Below, in pieces: positions 44,096 to 53,704 of a stretch of 53,704 nt of DNA (position 1 is the first letter of the stretch; every line of letters starts with the position of its first letter). Position numbers and translations under genes: made by a program. The notes under the pieces are model-generated. The model was not told where the DNA came from, searched no databases, and saw only the letters and a list, made by a program, of their open reading frames with translations. Where the stretch lies: the NCBI RefSeq assembly GCF_000428725.1, contig NZ_KE386792.1, positions 1 to 53,704 on the forward strand, read 5' to 3'. Source of the DNA: Psychromonas aquimarina ATCC BAA-1526. GTDB lineage: Bacteria > Pseudomonadota > Gammaproteobacteria > Enterobacterales > Psychromonadaceae.

Positions 44096-47020
44096 CTAAA
44101 CAACCGGTAAAACAATCTCCTTTATATCCACCGCATGCCGGCAGCTGGGCTGTTCACTGCCGCGATAGTTTTTACAGCCCCAGAACTGACCGTTTTTACC
44201 GGTGCGCAGGGTCATCTGCCCCCCGCATTTTTCACAAAGGGGAAAAATAAAACCGCAATGCTTATCCAGACAGACTTTAAAACCCGGATAGCGATCCCGA
44301 GTCATCGGACTTTGCCCGCATTCGCAGGCTCTTTCTTTATGCTCACAACGGGGAAAATTACTACAGGCATAGAAAGTACCAAAACTGCCGCTGCGCGCTG
44401 TTAATGTGCCGCCTGCACAGATCCGGCATCTGATTTCATTAACGGCAAGCTGCGCGGGCGGCACAGCAAACTCATTCACCTCTACCTGATAATCACCGTC
44501 AATTAACTCACTGACAAAAGGGCTGGCTGCATTCATATCGGCAATAATATAAACACGATGTTTAGCACGGGTTAATGCCACATAAAAAAGACGGCGCTCC
44601 TCAGCATGCGCAAACTCCTGCTCTTTAGCTAATAAAGCATCCAGTAAAGGCGGGGTTATTTTTTCTGAGGGGAAACCATGAAGCCCTGAACTCATGCCGA
44701 TAATCACGCTGTAATCCGCTTCTTTACCCTTTGAAGCATGAAAAGACTGAGTCTGAATATCTAAGTTACTGTATTTATTATTAAGCTGCCGCAGCGCTTT
44801 TTTATCCGGCAGCTGGTACCAGAAACGCGCCGTTAAATACACAGAAGCTGTTTTTCCTCGGACTGAAACCTTCTCGGTCAGTTTATCTAATACCTGCTCA
44901 AGCGCACCGCTGGCCAGCTCATTTACCTGCTTACCCTGTTTAGAGCGGCTCTGCGCCACACCTTTACGGAGAATAGAAACCGCCGGCTTATCTACCTGGG
45001 TGAATGACTTAATCTGTTTATTTATCTGTGCCGGATTTCTGCATACAAAATCAGCAGCTACCTGTCCGATGGAATTATTAAAACGAAAAGTCTGATCCAG
45101 TTCGTTTTGTGTGGTTTTACCAAAAAAGCCGGCAAACTCTGTGGTTAAGGTGACATCCGCCCCGCTGAAACGATATATAGCCTGCCAGTCATCACCAACA
45201 GCAAATACGGAGGTTCCAGGAAGACTGTCACGCAGCGCTTTTACTAAAGCGGCACGCGGCCGGGAAATATCCTGAAACTCATCAACCATAATATAAGGCC
45301 AGGGGGAGATGAATTTCCCCTGCTTAATATAGCTGAGCGCGGTGCAGATCATATCTTCAAAATCAATCTCTCCGGCATTTTTTAAGTGTGACTGATAAGC
45401 ACCTAAAAGCGGTTTTAATAAAAGCAAAGCTTTACTGACCTGCACGCCGTCAGCAGATGCACCAAGAAGCTTATGTTCTGCTAAAGCATCCAAACAGCTG
45501 CCTTTGTACAAAGCAATTAACTGTGCAAACAAACCGGCAAGCTCTGCTGTTCTGCCGCTTTCCCGCAGACTCTGCACGATAAGCGCATCAGGTAACGGGT
45601 TTACCTGCACATTTAACCCCAGCAGCGATTCCTGCAGGATCTCAAGCAGCTCGCCGCTCTGCTGCTGGGCTTCAAACAACTCAATGGATACCGTTTGGTA
45701 TTTCTGGTGGGCGGCGCGCTGCAGCTGCATTGATGCCTTATATTGAGTATCATTAATATAAGGCGCGGCGGCTCCATTTTTATCCGTCGCGTAATAATCG
45801 ATATAAACATCTAATTCGCTTAAATAAAAGCTCGGCTTGTAACGGCTGAATGCCGCATCTTTTACATTATCCGGGTAAGCGCGCTGATACTGATATTCAA
45901 TGCCGCGGCTGAATAACCAGTCAGCAATCAGCAGCTCGGCAAAGCTTTTTACTTTTTCTCCTTTGATAGTACAGATATTATTGCTGTTCAAATAATCCAG
46001 GTAACCTCCAAGCGACTCAAAATCAAAAGGACTTTTTTCCGGATAATAATAACGGCTGAAATAGTGCAGCGCTGCAGAGCAGTAATTCGGCTGCTCTAAT
46101 AACAGATTAAAACATTGTTCAACCCACTCTGATTTAGCTTTTTCATCCTGCGCAAAAAGCGACAGCCGGGGGGGCGCCCCTTCCACTTCTGCTATAATTT
46201 TTAAACCTAAACTATGAAAGGTGCTGGTTTTAATACTGGTTATGCCGAGCTTATCTTTAATGCGCTGATCCATTTCATCAGCCGCCTGGCGGCCGTAAGC
46301 TAATAATAAAATATCCTCTGCCTGTGCCTGGCCGCTGTTAAGCAGATAACCGGCTCTGCCGACCATTACGCTGGTTTTACCTGTTCCTGCACCGGCTAAT
46401 AAAAGATTATTATCATCATCGGTTATACAGGCGCGGCGCTGCTTTGCTGTTAGAGGGTTGCTTTCTACCTGATCAAAAAACAGCTGATATTTGTGCAGCT
46501 GCTTAGACAGATAGGCTTCCCGAAGCTGCTCAATATCCGCCCCCTGCCAGCTCAGTATGAACTTCATTTTGTCCAGTAAATAATTTAACTCCTGTTCCTG
46601 CGGATGGTTATCCGACCAGGGAAACCAGCGTTTTGACTCTTTGCGCAGTGCGCGCTGTACCGCTTTTATTAAACTGTGACGCAGATAAGAAGCAGTCGTT
46701 AACTGTTCAATTTTAGTTATCACTGCTGCCAGTCGGGGCTGATTGTTTGTTATCCAGTACTGTGTGCACCTTTTTCTAAACTGAGACTGAGTCCTATAAG
46801 CCAGTTGAATAACCTGATAGTTCTGCTCCGCGACTTTTATCCTGATACTGCAGCCGAACCAGCCGAGTTTAAATTCCGGCGGACGGGTTATCTCCTGCCA
46901 GGAAAAGAATAAAGATTCCTGCTCCTGAGAAAATTGTATCCCCTGCTTAGAGATAACTAACCCGGCTGGCTGACCTACACAGCGGCCGACCCAGGAATGC
47001 GCAATAGTCTGTTGCTTCAA
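44096..47020 (-). CDS. helD: HelD-type UvrD/Rep superfamily helicase with nuclease-like insert and zinc fingers
   Basis: A 974-residue protein, about 290 longer than E. coli DNA helicase IV (684). Family motifs: N-terminal HelD domain; FFDQVESNPLTAKQRRACIT; Walker A NLLLAGAGTGKTSVMVGRAG (Lys215); VDEFQDISRPRAALVKALRD; DDWQAIYRFSGADV; FHASKGKEADYSVIIG; RRLFYVALTRAKHRV. Between motifs Ia and II, at about 330-470, is an insert absent from HelD, with IADWLFSRGIEYQYQRAYPD and YKPSFYLSELDVYIDYYATD, resembling a PD-(D/E)XK nuclease. The C-terminus (about 860-974) has several CxxC topoisomerase-type zinc modules (CRICAGGTLTARSGSFGTFY, CEKCGGQMTLRTGKNG). The helicase call is firm, the nuclease call tentative. 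Confidence 0.9.
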   Translation of the reverse strand: MKQQTIAHSWVGRCVGQPAGLVISKQGIQFSQEQESLFFSWQEITRPPEFKLGWFGCSIRIKVAEQNYQVIQLAYRTQSQFRKRCTQYWITNNQPRLAAVITKIEQLTTASYLRHSLIKAVQRALRKESKRWFPWSDNHPQEQELNYLLDKMKFILSWQGADIEQLREAYLSKQLHKYQLFFDQVESNPLTAKQRRACITDDDNNLLLAGAGTGKTSVMVGRAGYLLNSGQAQAEDILLLAYGRQAADEMDQRIKDKLGITSIKTSTFHSLGLKIIAEVEGAPPRLSLFAQDEKAKSEWVEQCFNLLLEQPNYCSAALHYFSRYYYPEKSPFDFESLGGYLDYLNSNNICTIKGEKVKSFAELLIADWLFSRGIEYQYQRAYPDNVKDAAFSRYKPSFYLSELDVYIDYYATDKNGAAAPYINDTQYKASMQLQRAAHQKYQTVSIELFEAQQQSGELLEILQESLLGLNVQVNPLPDALIVQSLRESGRTAELAGLFAQLIALYKGSCLDALAEHKLLGASADGVQVSKALLLLKPLLGAYQSHLKNAGEIDFEDMICTALSYIKQGKFISPWPYIMVDEFQDISRPRAALVKALRDSLPGTSVFAVGDDWQAIYRFSGADVTLTTEFAGFFGKTTQNELDQTFRFNNSIGQVAADFVCRNPAQINKQIKSFTQVDKPAVSILRKGVAQSRSKQGKQVNELASGALEQVLDKLTEKVSVRGKTASVYLTARFWYQLPDKKALRQLNNKYSNLDIQTQSFHASKGKEADYSVIIGMSSGLHGFPSEKITPPLLDALLAKEQEFAHAEERRLFYVALTRAKHRVYIIADMNAASPFVSELIDGDYQVEVNEFAVPPAQLAVNEIRCRICAGGTLTARSGSFGTFYACSNFPRCEHKERACECGQSPMTRDRYPGFKVCLDKHCGFIFPLCEKCGGQMTLRTGKNGQFWGCKNYRGSEQPSCRHAVDIKEIVLPVV

Positions 47021-47128
47021 TGGTGACTCTCTTTAAAACTGATGTTGCTGGAACTAGAAAAAGGATCAGTGTAATGCTTAGCGCCCGACGGAGCAATCAG
47101 CAGTGAAGATAGTTGAGGCTGTTTCAGG

Positions 47129-47162
47129 AAAATCGGCACTAAGTCTTTGCTGCTTAGTGCCG
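47129..47162 (-). terminator. Rho-independent terminator of the HBM chemoreceptor gene
   Basis: Perfect 10-bp stem CGGCACTAAG / CTTAGTGCCG, followed on the minus strand by ATTTT. It starts 10 bases past the chemoreceptor stop. Confidence 0.7.
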
Positions 47163-47171
47163 TGATTTCAG

Positions 47172-49028
47172 TTAAATGGTAAAGCGTTTTATTTCATCGG
47201 CTAAAATGGTGGTCTGCTCGGATAACTGATCCCCCATCTGCTCGTTCTGCTGTGCAGATTCACTGGCATTTTCTGCCACATCACGAATAGAAACTACATG
47301 GCGGTTTACTTCCGTGGCAACGGCGCTCTGTTCCTGAATGGCTGTTGCAATCGCCGTGGTCATATCCATAATACCGACAACATCGCTGTTTATCTCTTCC
47401 AGCAGACGCCCGGCTTCACCGGCCTGAATGCTGCTTTCTTTGCCTTCACTGCGGCACTCGGTGATTAACGTTACTATGCTGGCGGTTCTTGACTGCAGAG
47501 AGCCGATAATGCCTTCAATCTCTTTGGTTGATTCCTGAGTACGGCTGGCCAGCGTTCTTACTTCATCAGCTACAACCGCAAAACCTCTTCCCTGTTCACC
47601 GGCACGTGCCGCTTCAATGGCCGCATTTAATGCCAGTAAATTGGTCTGTTCGGCAATGCCGCGAATTACATCAAGTACCGAACCGATGGTTTCACTGTCT
47701 TTCGCCAGCTCATTAACCACAGCTTCCGATTCAGTAAGCTTCTCGGAAAGCATCTCGATCTGCACAATCGTCGCATCTACGCCCTGCTTGCCTTTACCGG
47801 CATTACGGTTGGTCTGTTCCGCTTTATCAGCAGTATCTGTAGTATTGCTGGCGATCTCTTCAATCGTTGCCACCATTTCAGTAACAGCAGTTGCCACCAT
47901 ATCGGTTTCCTGCATCTGTGCATCTACCCCGGCATTAGCCTGATGAATATTGCTGGACAGGGTTTCAGTGGCATTATTCACGGTAGCAACGGACTGGTTA
48001 ACAGAAACAATCAGATGCTGGAAGTTAGTTATCATGGCATTAAATGCATTAGCCATATCACCTAATTCGTCGTTACTTTTTGAACTGGCATGAATCGTTA
48101 AGTTGTTCGTTTCAGCAACTTCTATAATTGAGTTTTTAATACGGGTGATCGCAGAAAGAATACTGCGGGCCAGCAGCCAGGTAATTAAACTTGCACTGAT
48201 AATCGCAATAAAGAAGATGCTGTAAGTCAGAGTGTTAATTGCACTGACATAAGAAGCAGAAGCCACGGTTGCTTTCTCTGCCAGGGCAGTTAACAGACGG
48301 TTAAGCTTAGCGGCGCTTTCCCCCATACTTTTCTGCAGACCTTGATCAGAGCGGTAGCCTAATACCTCTTTTTCCTTAGCAAGCGCCAAAAAGGCAGTTT
48401 TATAAGCACTCAGTCCGCTGGAAATTGATTTTTTCTGTAAACTGGTTAAATAACTGCGGCTGACTGTTGATTCTAATTCACTGATAGTTTCCTGGTAGCG
48501 TTTAACATATTTATTATCCAGATGCAGCAGAAAGTCTTTTTCTTCACCGCGGATCTTCAGCATCATCAGTAAAAATGCTGTTGAGTCGCCGATAGCGGTT
48601 TGAGCTTCATTAACCGCTTTACCCAGTTTGCCGTAAATACCGCTTTTCTGATCCAGACCAATACGCTTCTGGGCATCAACAACAGAAGTAAAATACTGCT
48701 GATACTCAGCGGCACTGCTTTCTAACTGCTCAACTTCGGCACTGGAAATATCCACGGAAAGCAGGTTTTCAGATAAGGTTTTAAAGCTTTCCTGCAGCGC
48801 AGAAATATTAACGTTAAAGTCATCCACATATCTGCTGTCAGTGCGGGCAATAAAGTCTTTTTCATTCTGCCGTAACTGCAGGACGATATTTTCGATATCA
48901 CTGATATTTTTTGATACCTTCATATCCTTCTGTAATGAGGAAGTCGCAAAATTAATCAATAACAACATGACCAGCATACTTACGACAAATACAACTGAAT
49001 TGACGGTTAACTTCTGTTTAATAAGCAT
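47172..49028 (-). CDS. Methyl-accepting chemotaxis protein with helical bimodular (HBM) sensor domain
   Basis: A 618-residue chemoreceptor. Helix at about 10-30, then a large periplasmic all-helical domain (about 35-260). Two similar elements, [20 protein letters not shown] and [20 protein letters not shown], mark it as an HBM sensor, the McpS type that binds organic acids. Second helix about 262-285, HAMP, and the conserved cytoplasmic tip [20 protein letters not shown] at about 459-480. The C-terminus ends in DEIKRFTI, with no CheR-binding tail. It is monocistronic. Confidence 0.95.
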   Translation of the reverse strand: MLIKQKLTVNSVVFVVSMLVMLLLINFATSSLQKDMKVSKNISDIENIVLQLRQNEKDFIARTDSRYVDDFNVNISALQESFKTLSENLLSVDISSAEVEQLESSAAEYQQYFTSVVDAQKRIGLDQKSGIYGKLGKAVNEAQTAIGDSTAFLLMMLKIRGEEKDFLLHLDNKYVKRYQETISELESTVSRSYLTSLQKKSISSGLSAYKTAFLALAKEKEVLGYRSDQGLQKSMGESAAKLNRLLTALAEKATVASASYVSAINTLTYSIFFIAIISASLITWLLARSILSAITRIKNSIIEVAETNNLTIHASSKSNDELGDMANAFNAMITNFQHLIVSVNQSVATVNNATETLSSNIHQANAGVDAQMQETDMVATAVTEMVATIEEIASNTTDTADKAEQTNRNAGKGKQGVDATIVQIEMLSEKLTESEAVVNELAKDSETIGSVLDVIRGIAEQTNLLALNAAIEAARAGEQGRGFAVVADEVRTLASRTQESTKEIEGIIGSLQSRTASIVTLITECRSEGKESSIQAGEAGRLLEEINSDVVGIMDMTTAIATAIQEQSAVATEVNRHVVSIRDVAENASESAQQNEQMGDQLSEQTTILADEIKRFTI

Positions 49029-49606
49029 TTTTTTAGCCCTACCGGTTTTAAGTTTTATAAATTACGGAGTAAGGTTTCAATCTAGCTTTCGCAGTGCTCA
49101 GCCTTACCTGTTTTTCTCACTAACAAACCCTGCTGCCGCGAGAAAATCTCCATACTCTTTCTTTATATTCTCAATTTATTGATATTTCAGAGAAAAGTAA
49201 CTTATGCCGCCAAAGCCTGTGCAGTCCCTGGCTAATAGAAATTATTCCCTTAATTTCATCAAACTTTTGTGTATCAGACGCACAGGCCGAACAGCACACA
49301 AAAAGTCAGTTTATTCTTCCATGAATTCATATGATGTCAATTTCACAATATAATTGCTAAGAGACCGACCTGAGTGTTACAAAAAGTTACATTTTGAATC
49401 TATTCAGGTATATCAATTTTCGTCATTTAGTTGTATGTGCACTTTATTCAGCGGCATAATCAACAGTTTAGGCCAGCAATTATTTAACCGGCAGGCAAAA
49501 AGCGCTAACTCTATAAACTTCAGTACTCAGTCACAAAAAAACAGCCTTCTGTCTCCAGAAAGCTGTTTTTATATGTAAACGGGCTAAAAACATACCTGTT
49601 CAAATA
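49029..49606. other. Intergenic region between nasA and the chemoreceptor gene
   Basis: 578 bp, with the nasA terminator at its right end and the promoter of the chemoreceptor on its left. The small reading frames inside have no domain and no ribosome site. Confidence 0.5.
49533..49570 (-). terminator. Rho-independent terminator of nasA (bidirectional)
   Basis: 15-bp stem with one mismatch (AAAAACAGCCTTCTG / CAGAAAGCTGTTTTT), 37 bases past the nasA stop, with T-runs on both strands. Confidence 0.8.
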
Positions 49607-52285
49607 TCAAACAACACATTCTGTAATAATCTGTTCAATCTCATTGATACAGCTGCCGCAGCCGGTTCCGGCTTTTGTACTGCGCCCGACCGCATCTGCA
49701 GAGTATAACTGCTGCTTGTGAACCGCATTGCGGATAGTTTTTTCACCCACCTGCTTACAGGCACAGATCATTTTTCCACAGGCTAGTCTGCCCTCAACCT
49801 GACCGGAAATAATCGAACGTTCAACAGCCGCATCAATATTTTCATCAAGTAATCCCTGTAACCACTGCAGTTCCTGTTCCTGCAGATCAGCAGCTGCAAT
49901 ATAAGCGCAGTGCATTTTCTGCCCGCTGATATCTGCAAAACGATAAACCGCTTTTGAGCTATGACTAGCGGCTGCATAACTCAGTTTTCTGGCGCCTTTT
50001 AGTGAAATCAAAGCAGACAGTTTTATCAGCAGATCCTCAGGAGTTACTTTATCTGCAATGCGGTACAGATAACCTTGTGCCACCTTCTGTTTTACCCAGT
50101 AATCAAACTCCTCAAACACTAAGGGAGTGCGGCTTAATATCCAGGCTTCACTGTGATACTGCCACTTTTTAATATTAACCGGCGTATATTTAAACTCCGG
50201 CTGTCCGGAGTTAGGATCTGAATTGGCTTTAATTAAACGGCATATATTCGCCTGGCTGGCAGTGCTTTTATTCCAGTGGATGGGCATAAACAGCTGTCCC
50301 CGGCTCACCTCACTGGAAACGGACAAGCGCGCTAATACTGAGCCGCTGACACTGCTGACTTTGACTAAATCTCCCTTAGTCAATTTCGCGATCTGCGCAT
50401 CAAGCGGATTGACGCTAACAAACGGCTCTGGAGTATGTGCACTTAAGCGGCTGGAAATCCCGGTGCGGGTCATGGTATGCCACTGATCACGTATACGGCC
50501 GCTGTTAAGACTAAAGGGATATGCAGAGCTGCATTCGCTAAGCGGCTTCTGGTGCTTAACCGCAATCAGCCGCGCTTTTTTATTCGCGGTAAAAAACTGT
50601 TTATCGGCAAACAGACGCTGTTCAACCGTTTTATCCTGATATTTCAGCACCGGCCACTGCTGCGGCTTCATATTAAAATAATCCAGCGCACTTAAACCTG
50701 TTAAACCGCCTAAATTCAGCGCTCTGTTTTTTCCCCCCGGGTTATCAAGTGTTGTCATTTTCACATATTCATCAAAAATCTGCCCCTCATGCATATAATC
50801 AAATGCCTGCTTAAAACCAAGGCGCTTTGCCACCTCGCTGATAATCCACCAGTCGGGTTTACCTTCACCGGGAGTGGGCAGAATACGGCGCTGCCGTGAA
50901 ATGCGCCGCTCAGAGTTGGTCACTGTACCGGACTTTTCCGCCCAGCCCTGTGCAGGTAATAAAACATCGGCCAGCCGAGTCGTATCGGTATCTTTAATAC
51001 AGTCTGAGACCACCACTAGCGGACATTTTTTTAAGGCGGCGGTTATTTTTTCACTATCCGGCAGGCTCACCACAGGATTAGTAGCCATTATCCATATCGC
51101 TTTTATTTTCCCTTGATAAACGGCATCAAATAATTCAACCGCTTTCAGGCCGGGCTTAGAGGCCAGCTTGTCAGTCTGCCAGAAATCACTGACTAACGCA
51201 TGATGCTGTCTATTTGCAAAATCCATATGGGCGGCCAGTGTATTAGCCAGTCCGCCTACTTCACGCCCGCCCATAGCATTCGGCTGACCGGTTACCGAAA
51301 AGGGCCCCATGCCCTCTTTACCTAAACGCCCGGCTGCCAGATGACAGTTAATAATACTGTTTACTTTATCGGTTCCCTGCGACGACTGGTTAACTCCCTG
51401 AGAGTAAATAGTCAGTACTTTTTCTGTACCGGCAAACTTCTTATAAAAAACATCTACCTGACCGGCATCAATACCCAGACGTAGCATAAAATCCTCACGA
51501 TCAATACACTCCTGCTGCGCACTTTTGAGCGTCTCCTCAAAACCCTGCGTATGATTTTTTATATAATCGACATCTGTCAGCTGATGCTTGTACAGATAAG
51601 CAAGTAAGCCGTTAAACAACGCCACATCCGCACCGGGGTTAACCGCTAAGTGCAAATCGGCAATACTGCAGGTATCTGTTCTGCGCGGATCTATCACCAC
51701 AATATACAGCTCCGGACGCAGCTGTTTGGCGGCTTTTAAACGCTGAAATAATACCGGGTGGCACCAGGCCAGATTAGATCCGCAGATCACCACCATATCG
51801 CTTTTTTCAATGTCGCTGTAACAAACCGGCATACTGTCTGAGCCGAAAGCACGTTTATGCCCGGCCACCGTTGAAGACATGCATAGACGCGAATTAGTGT
51901 CGATATTGCCGCTGCCGATAAAACCTTTCATCAGTTTATTAGCCGTATAATAATCTTCAGTCAGCAGCTGTCCGGATACATAAAAAGCAACGGCATCAGG
52001 CCCATGCTCAGCAATCACGGCTGCAAACTGTTGAGCACTATAATCTAAGGCACTGTCCCAGTTACTTTGTGCACCATTAATCATAGGATGGAGCAGACGC
52101 TCCTGATGAGTAACCGTTTCGCCAAGTGCTAAACCTTTTGAGCATAAACGTCCGTAGTTTGCAGGATGCTCCTGATCCCCGCGGATATCTAATAAGCCCT
52201 GCGCATTCGGCTTAGCTTCTACTCCGCACCCCACCCCGCAATATGCACAGGTAGTTTTTGTCCATAAATTCTTTTTTGTCTGCAT
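49607..52285 (-). CDS. nasA: Assimilatory nitrate reductase catalytic subunit
   Basis: An 892-residue cytoplasmic molybdopterin enzyme that reduces nitrate to nitrite for assimilation. The N-terminal [4Fe-4S] ligands are Cys13, Cys16, Cys20 and Cys48. The molybdenum-ligating Cys is Cys135 (NSRLCMSSTVAG). Other signatures are LAGRLGKEGMGPFSVTGQPN-type, and TNSERRISRQRRI. The C-terminal extension (about 835-890) has a BFD-like [2Fe-2S] site: CGKMICACKQVG and GTGCGSC, as in NasA that takes electrons through a ferredoxin-like domain. It is divergent from cobA, 448 bp apart. Confidence 0.97.
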   Translation of the reverse strand: MQTKKNLWTKTTCAYCGVGCGVEAKPNAQGLLDIRGDQEHPANYGRLCSKGLALGETVTHQERLLHPMINGAQSNWDSALDYSAQQFAAVIAEHGPDAVAFYVSGQLLTEDYYTANKLMKGFIGSGNIDTNSRLCMSSTVAGHKRAFGSDSMPVCYSDIEKSDMVVICGSNLAWCHPVLFQRLKAAKQLRPELYIVVIDPRRTDTCSIADLHLAVNPGADVALFNGLLAYLYKHQLTDVDYIKNHTQGFEETLKSAQQECIDREDFMLRLGIDAGQVDVFYKKFAGTEKVLTIYSQGVNQSSQGTDKVNSIINCHLAAGRLGKEGMGPFSVTGQPNAMGGREVGGLANTLAAHMDFANRQHHALVSDFWQTDKLASKPGLKAVELFDAVYQGKIKAIWIMATNPVVSLPDSEKITAALKKCPLVVVSDCIKDTDTTRLADVLLPAQGWAEKSGTVTNSERRISRQRRILPTPGEGKPDWWIISEVAKRLGFKQAFDYMHEGQIFDEYVKMTTLDNPGGKNRALNLGGLTGLSALDYFNMKPQQWPVLKYQDKTVEQRLFADKQFFTANKKARLIAVKHQKPLSECSSAYPFSLNSGRIRDQWHTMTRTGISSRLSAHTPEPFVSVNPLDAQIAKLTKGDLVKVSSVSGSVLARLSVSSEVSRGQLFMPIHWNKSTASQANICRLIKANSDPNSGQPEFKYTPVNIKKWQYHSEAWILSRTPLVFEEFDYWVKQKVAQGYLYRIADKVTPEDLLIKLSALISLKGARKLSYAAASHSSKAVYRFADISGQKMHCAYIAAADLQEQELQWLQGLLDENIDAAVERSIISGQVEGRLACGKMICACKQVGEKTIRNAVHKQQLYSADAVGRSTKAGTGCGSCINEIEQIITECVV

Positions 52286-52733
52286 ATGACCTCTTTAGCA
52301 CTGCGAGTTTTTTTATTCATGAAGCAGATAGAGCAAAGAGCGCACCAAGTTCGATTGTTTTTAATAACCAGCAAGTTTTATGACATTTTTATTAACAAAT
52401 ACAGTCACTTAAATTAACAATTTTTGTAGAAAAGAATTTTTATATAACAGCAGGAAGCAGACTACAGAGTACAGATGCGCTTTTTACGCTTCATTTTGGT
52501 GTCTTATGCACCAGCGCAGTTCATCTGCAGCTCAAATCCACTATTTCTAAGTATCTGTTGATTTACATTACCCCGCAAAAAACAAAGCATAAGCAATTGA
52601 ATTAATTAGATTTATAAAAGTAACAATGAATAAAACTAAGATTCTGGCATCACCTTTGCAGTCTCGAGTTCACAACCAGTTAACAAACCAGCTGCTGACT
52701 AGCAACAAAAACAGGCATAAAAGAGGTGAGATT
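52286..52733. promoter_or_regulatory. Divergent promoter region nasA / cobA
   Basis: About 450 bp, AT-rich near 52380-52450. It must contain both promoters and probably a nitrogen or nitrate control site. No clear sigma-54 (GG-N10-GC) box or NarL/NasR site could be recognised by eye. A TGGTG / CACCA inverted repeat at 52498-52514 is the only notable feature. Confidence 0.5.
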
Positions 52734-53615
52734 ATGGGCTTTAAAAAAACAACAAGTACAGTGAGCTCTTTCATTACAGCTGACACTGATACAACAAATA
52801 TCGCACCTATCCATGCCCCCCAAAAGAGAGCGCCGGGAACAGTTTATCTGGTGGGAGCAGGACCCGGAGATGCCGATCTTCTTACCGTAAAGGCACTGTC
52901 TCTTATTCAGCAGTGTGACGTAATTATCTTCGATAACCTGGTCAGTAAAGAGATACGTTTACTTTTCCCTGAGCAGGCTTTATCTGTTTATGTCGGTAAA
53001 AGTAAAGGCTCCCATCATTTTACCCAGAGTAAAATCAATCAGCTGTTAGCGGATAAAGCCAGGCAAGGACTGAATGTATGCCGCTTAAAAGGCGGAGATG
53101 CATTTGTATTCGGACGCGGCGGCGAAGAGATGATTGAACTTAAAAAACAGGGCATACAGGTTGAAATTGTTCCGGGCATAACAGCAGCGGCCGGGTGCGG
53201 CAGTTACGCAGGTATTCCCCTCACCCACCGAGGACTCTCTCAAGGCTGTACATTTGTCACTGCACATGCAGAAAAAGAGCTAGATATAAACTGGTCTGCT
53301 TTAGCAGAACTGGACCACACACTGGTGTTTTATATGGGCCTGAGCAAAGTGCCCCTGATTGAAAAGCAGTTAACCGCCGCCGGCCTTAGTAAAGATACAC
53401 CGGCTGCTATCATTGAAAACGGATGCTGTCCAGAGCAGCGCCTGATCACCGGTCAGCTCAATCAGTTAGCTTCGCTGGTAACAAAAGAGCAGGTGAAATC
53501 TCCTGCACTAATCATGATCGGCAAAGTCGTTTCACTATCGCAGCAGCTGCAGTGGTTTAACAGCCAGAGCGGCATAAATAGCACAGCTAATGAATTAAGC
53601 CGAATATCTGCTTAG
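52734..53615 (+). CDS. cobA: Uroporphyrinogen-III C-methyltransferase (siroheme synthesis)
   Basis: The ATG at 52734, preceded by AGAGGTGAG, is the likely start and gives 293 residues; an upstream in-frame ATG at 52626 would add 36 unsupported residues. After a non-conserved N-terminus of about 35 residues come the SUMT motifs: TVYLVGAGPGDADLLTVKAL, VCRLKGGDAFVFGRGGEE, EIVPGITAAAGCGSYAGIPL and THRG. The enzyme adds two methyl groups to uroporphyrinogen III to give precorrin-2, the precursor of siroheme, the cofactor of nitrite and sulfite reductases. Divergent placement beside nasA links it to nitrate assimilation. Confidence 0.94.
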   Translation: MGFKKTTSTVSSFITADTDTTNIAPIHAPQKRAPGTVYLVGAGPGDADLLTVKALSLIQQCDVIIFDNLVSKEIRLLFPEQALSVYVGKSKGSHHFTQSKINQLLADKARQGLNVCRLKGGDAFVFGRGGEEMIELKKQGIQVEIVPGITAAAGCGSYAGIPLTHRGLSQGCTFVTAHAEKELDINWSALAELDHTLVFYMGLSKVPLIEKQLTAAGLSKDTPAAIIENGCCPEQRLITGQLNQLASLVTKEQVKSPALIMIGKVVSLSQQLQWFNSQSGINSTANELSRISA

Positions 53616-53652
53616 CAATAAAAAATATTTTAAACAAAGGAAACAGGGATTA

Positions 53653-53704
53653 TGACTAAACAGCGCATAACAGCAGAGCATTAAGCAGATTAGCCCGTAA
53701 CAAA
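53653..53704 (+). other. Well-placed start codon with a stop after ten codons at the window edge
   Basis: AAAGGAAACAGGGATT precedes an ATG at 53653. The frame MTKQRITAEH ends at a TAA. One base less would let the reading continue as ALSRLARNK to the edge. It may be a leader peptide, a frameshifted start of the next gene, or a sequencing error. Confidence 0.25.

Noticed and set aside
48841..49182. 113-codon plus-strand frame over the chemoreceptor start
   Set aside because: Antisense to the signal-anchor of the chemoreceptor; hydrophobic by mirror effect.
52286..52733. Sigma-54 promoter between nasA and cobA
   Set aside because: The TGGTG...TGCACC stretch near 52498 has GG and GC eight rather than ten bases apart.

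Overview
The window looks like chromosome of a marine, probably cold-adapted gammaproteobacterium of the Psychromonas/Moritella/Shewanella type. This is inferred from the low-to-moderate GC, the NhaD sodium/proton antiporter, the E. coli-like CysD, CysN, Tdk, HelD and NasA proteins, and the dense c-di-GMP and chemotaxis signalling. No rRNA, tRNA, CRISPR array or intact insertion sequence was seen. The genus is a guess.

Layout. 1-9360 (minus): a surface/modification block of a GNAT acetyltransferase, a PRMT-like methyltransferase overlapping a formyltransferase-like protein, two tandem tail-collar (microcystin-dependent-protein type) proteins, a sulfotransferase, and a giant secreted DUF4347 protein with Calx-beta and other repeats that runs off the left edge. 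9.7-13.6 kb: a small unknown gene, cysD-cysN (sulfate activation) and a decayed ChbG/YdjC deacetylase. 13.7-19.7 kb: AraC and LysR regulators, a MoaF-like secreted protein, a double SnoaL/NTF2 lipoprotein, a DUF1254 exported protein, a truncated LysR copy and a fatty-acid hydroxylase-type membrane enzyme.

19.8-33.2 kb is sensory. A 1973-residue BvgS-like hybrid kinase with four periplasmic binding domains overlaps a REC-HD-GYP gene. Upstream lie three tandem orphan periplasmic binding proteins, then tdk, then a binding-protein gene directly followed by a chemoreceptor. 33.2-35.2 kb holds a MITE-like palindrome, a gene remnant and nhaD. 35.8-40.4 kb is a complete DSF quorum-sensing locus: rpfF converges with an rpfG-rpfC operon, with a single base between the stop codons of rpfF and rpfC. 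40.9-43.6 kb is a diguanylate cyclase bracketed by two ~300-bp degenerate repeats, each carrying a small entericidin-like lipoprotein gene (one without a start codon); thpR follows. 44.1-49.0 kb has a long HelD-type helicase with a nuclease-like insert and zinc fingers, then an HBM-type chemoreceptor. 49.6-53.6 kb is nitrate assimilation: nasA divergent from cobA, the siroheme methyltransferase needed for nitrite reductase.

How the genes work together. The middle of the window connects external ligands (binding domains, DSF fatty acid, chemoreceptors) to c-di-GMP turnover by two HD-GYP enzymes and one GGEEF enzyme. The left end may be a c-di-GMP-independent surface structure whose collar proteins or giant adhesin are chemically modified by neighbouring transferases; this is the least explained part. 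Translations were read by eye and by hand-checked frames; no database search was run.
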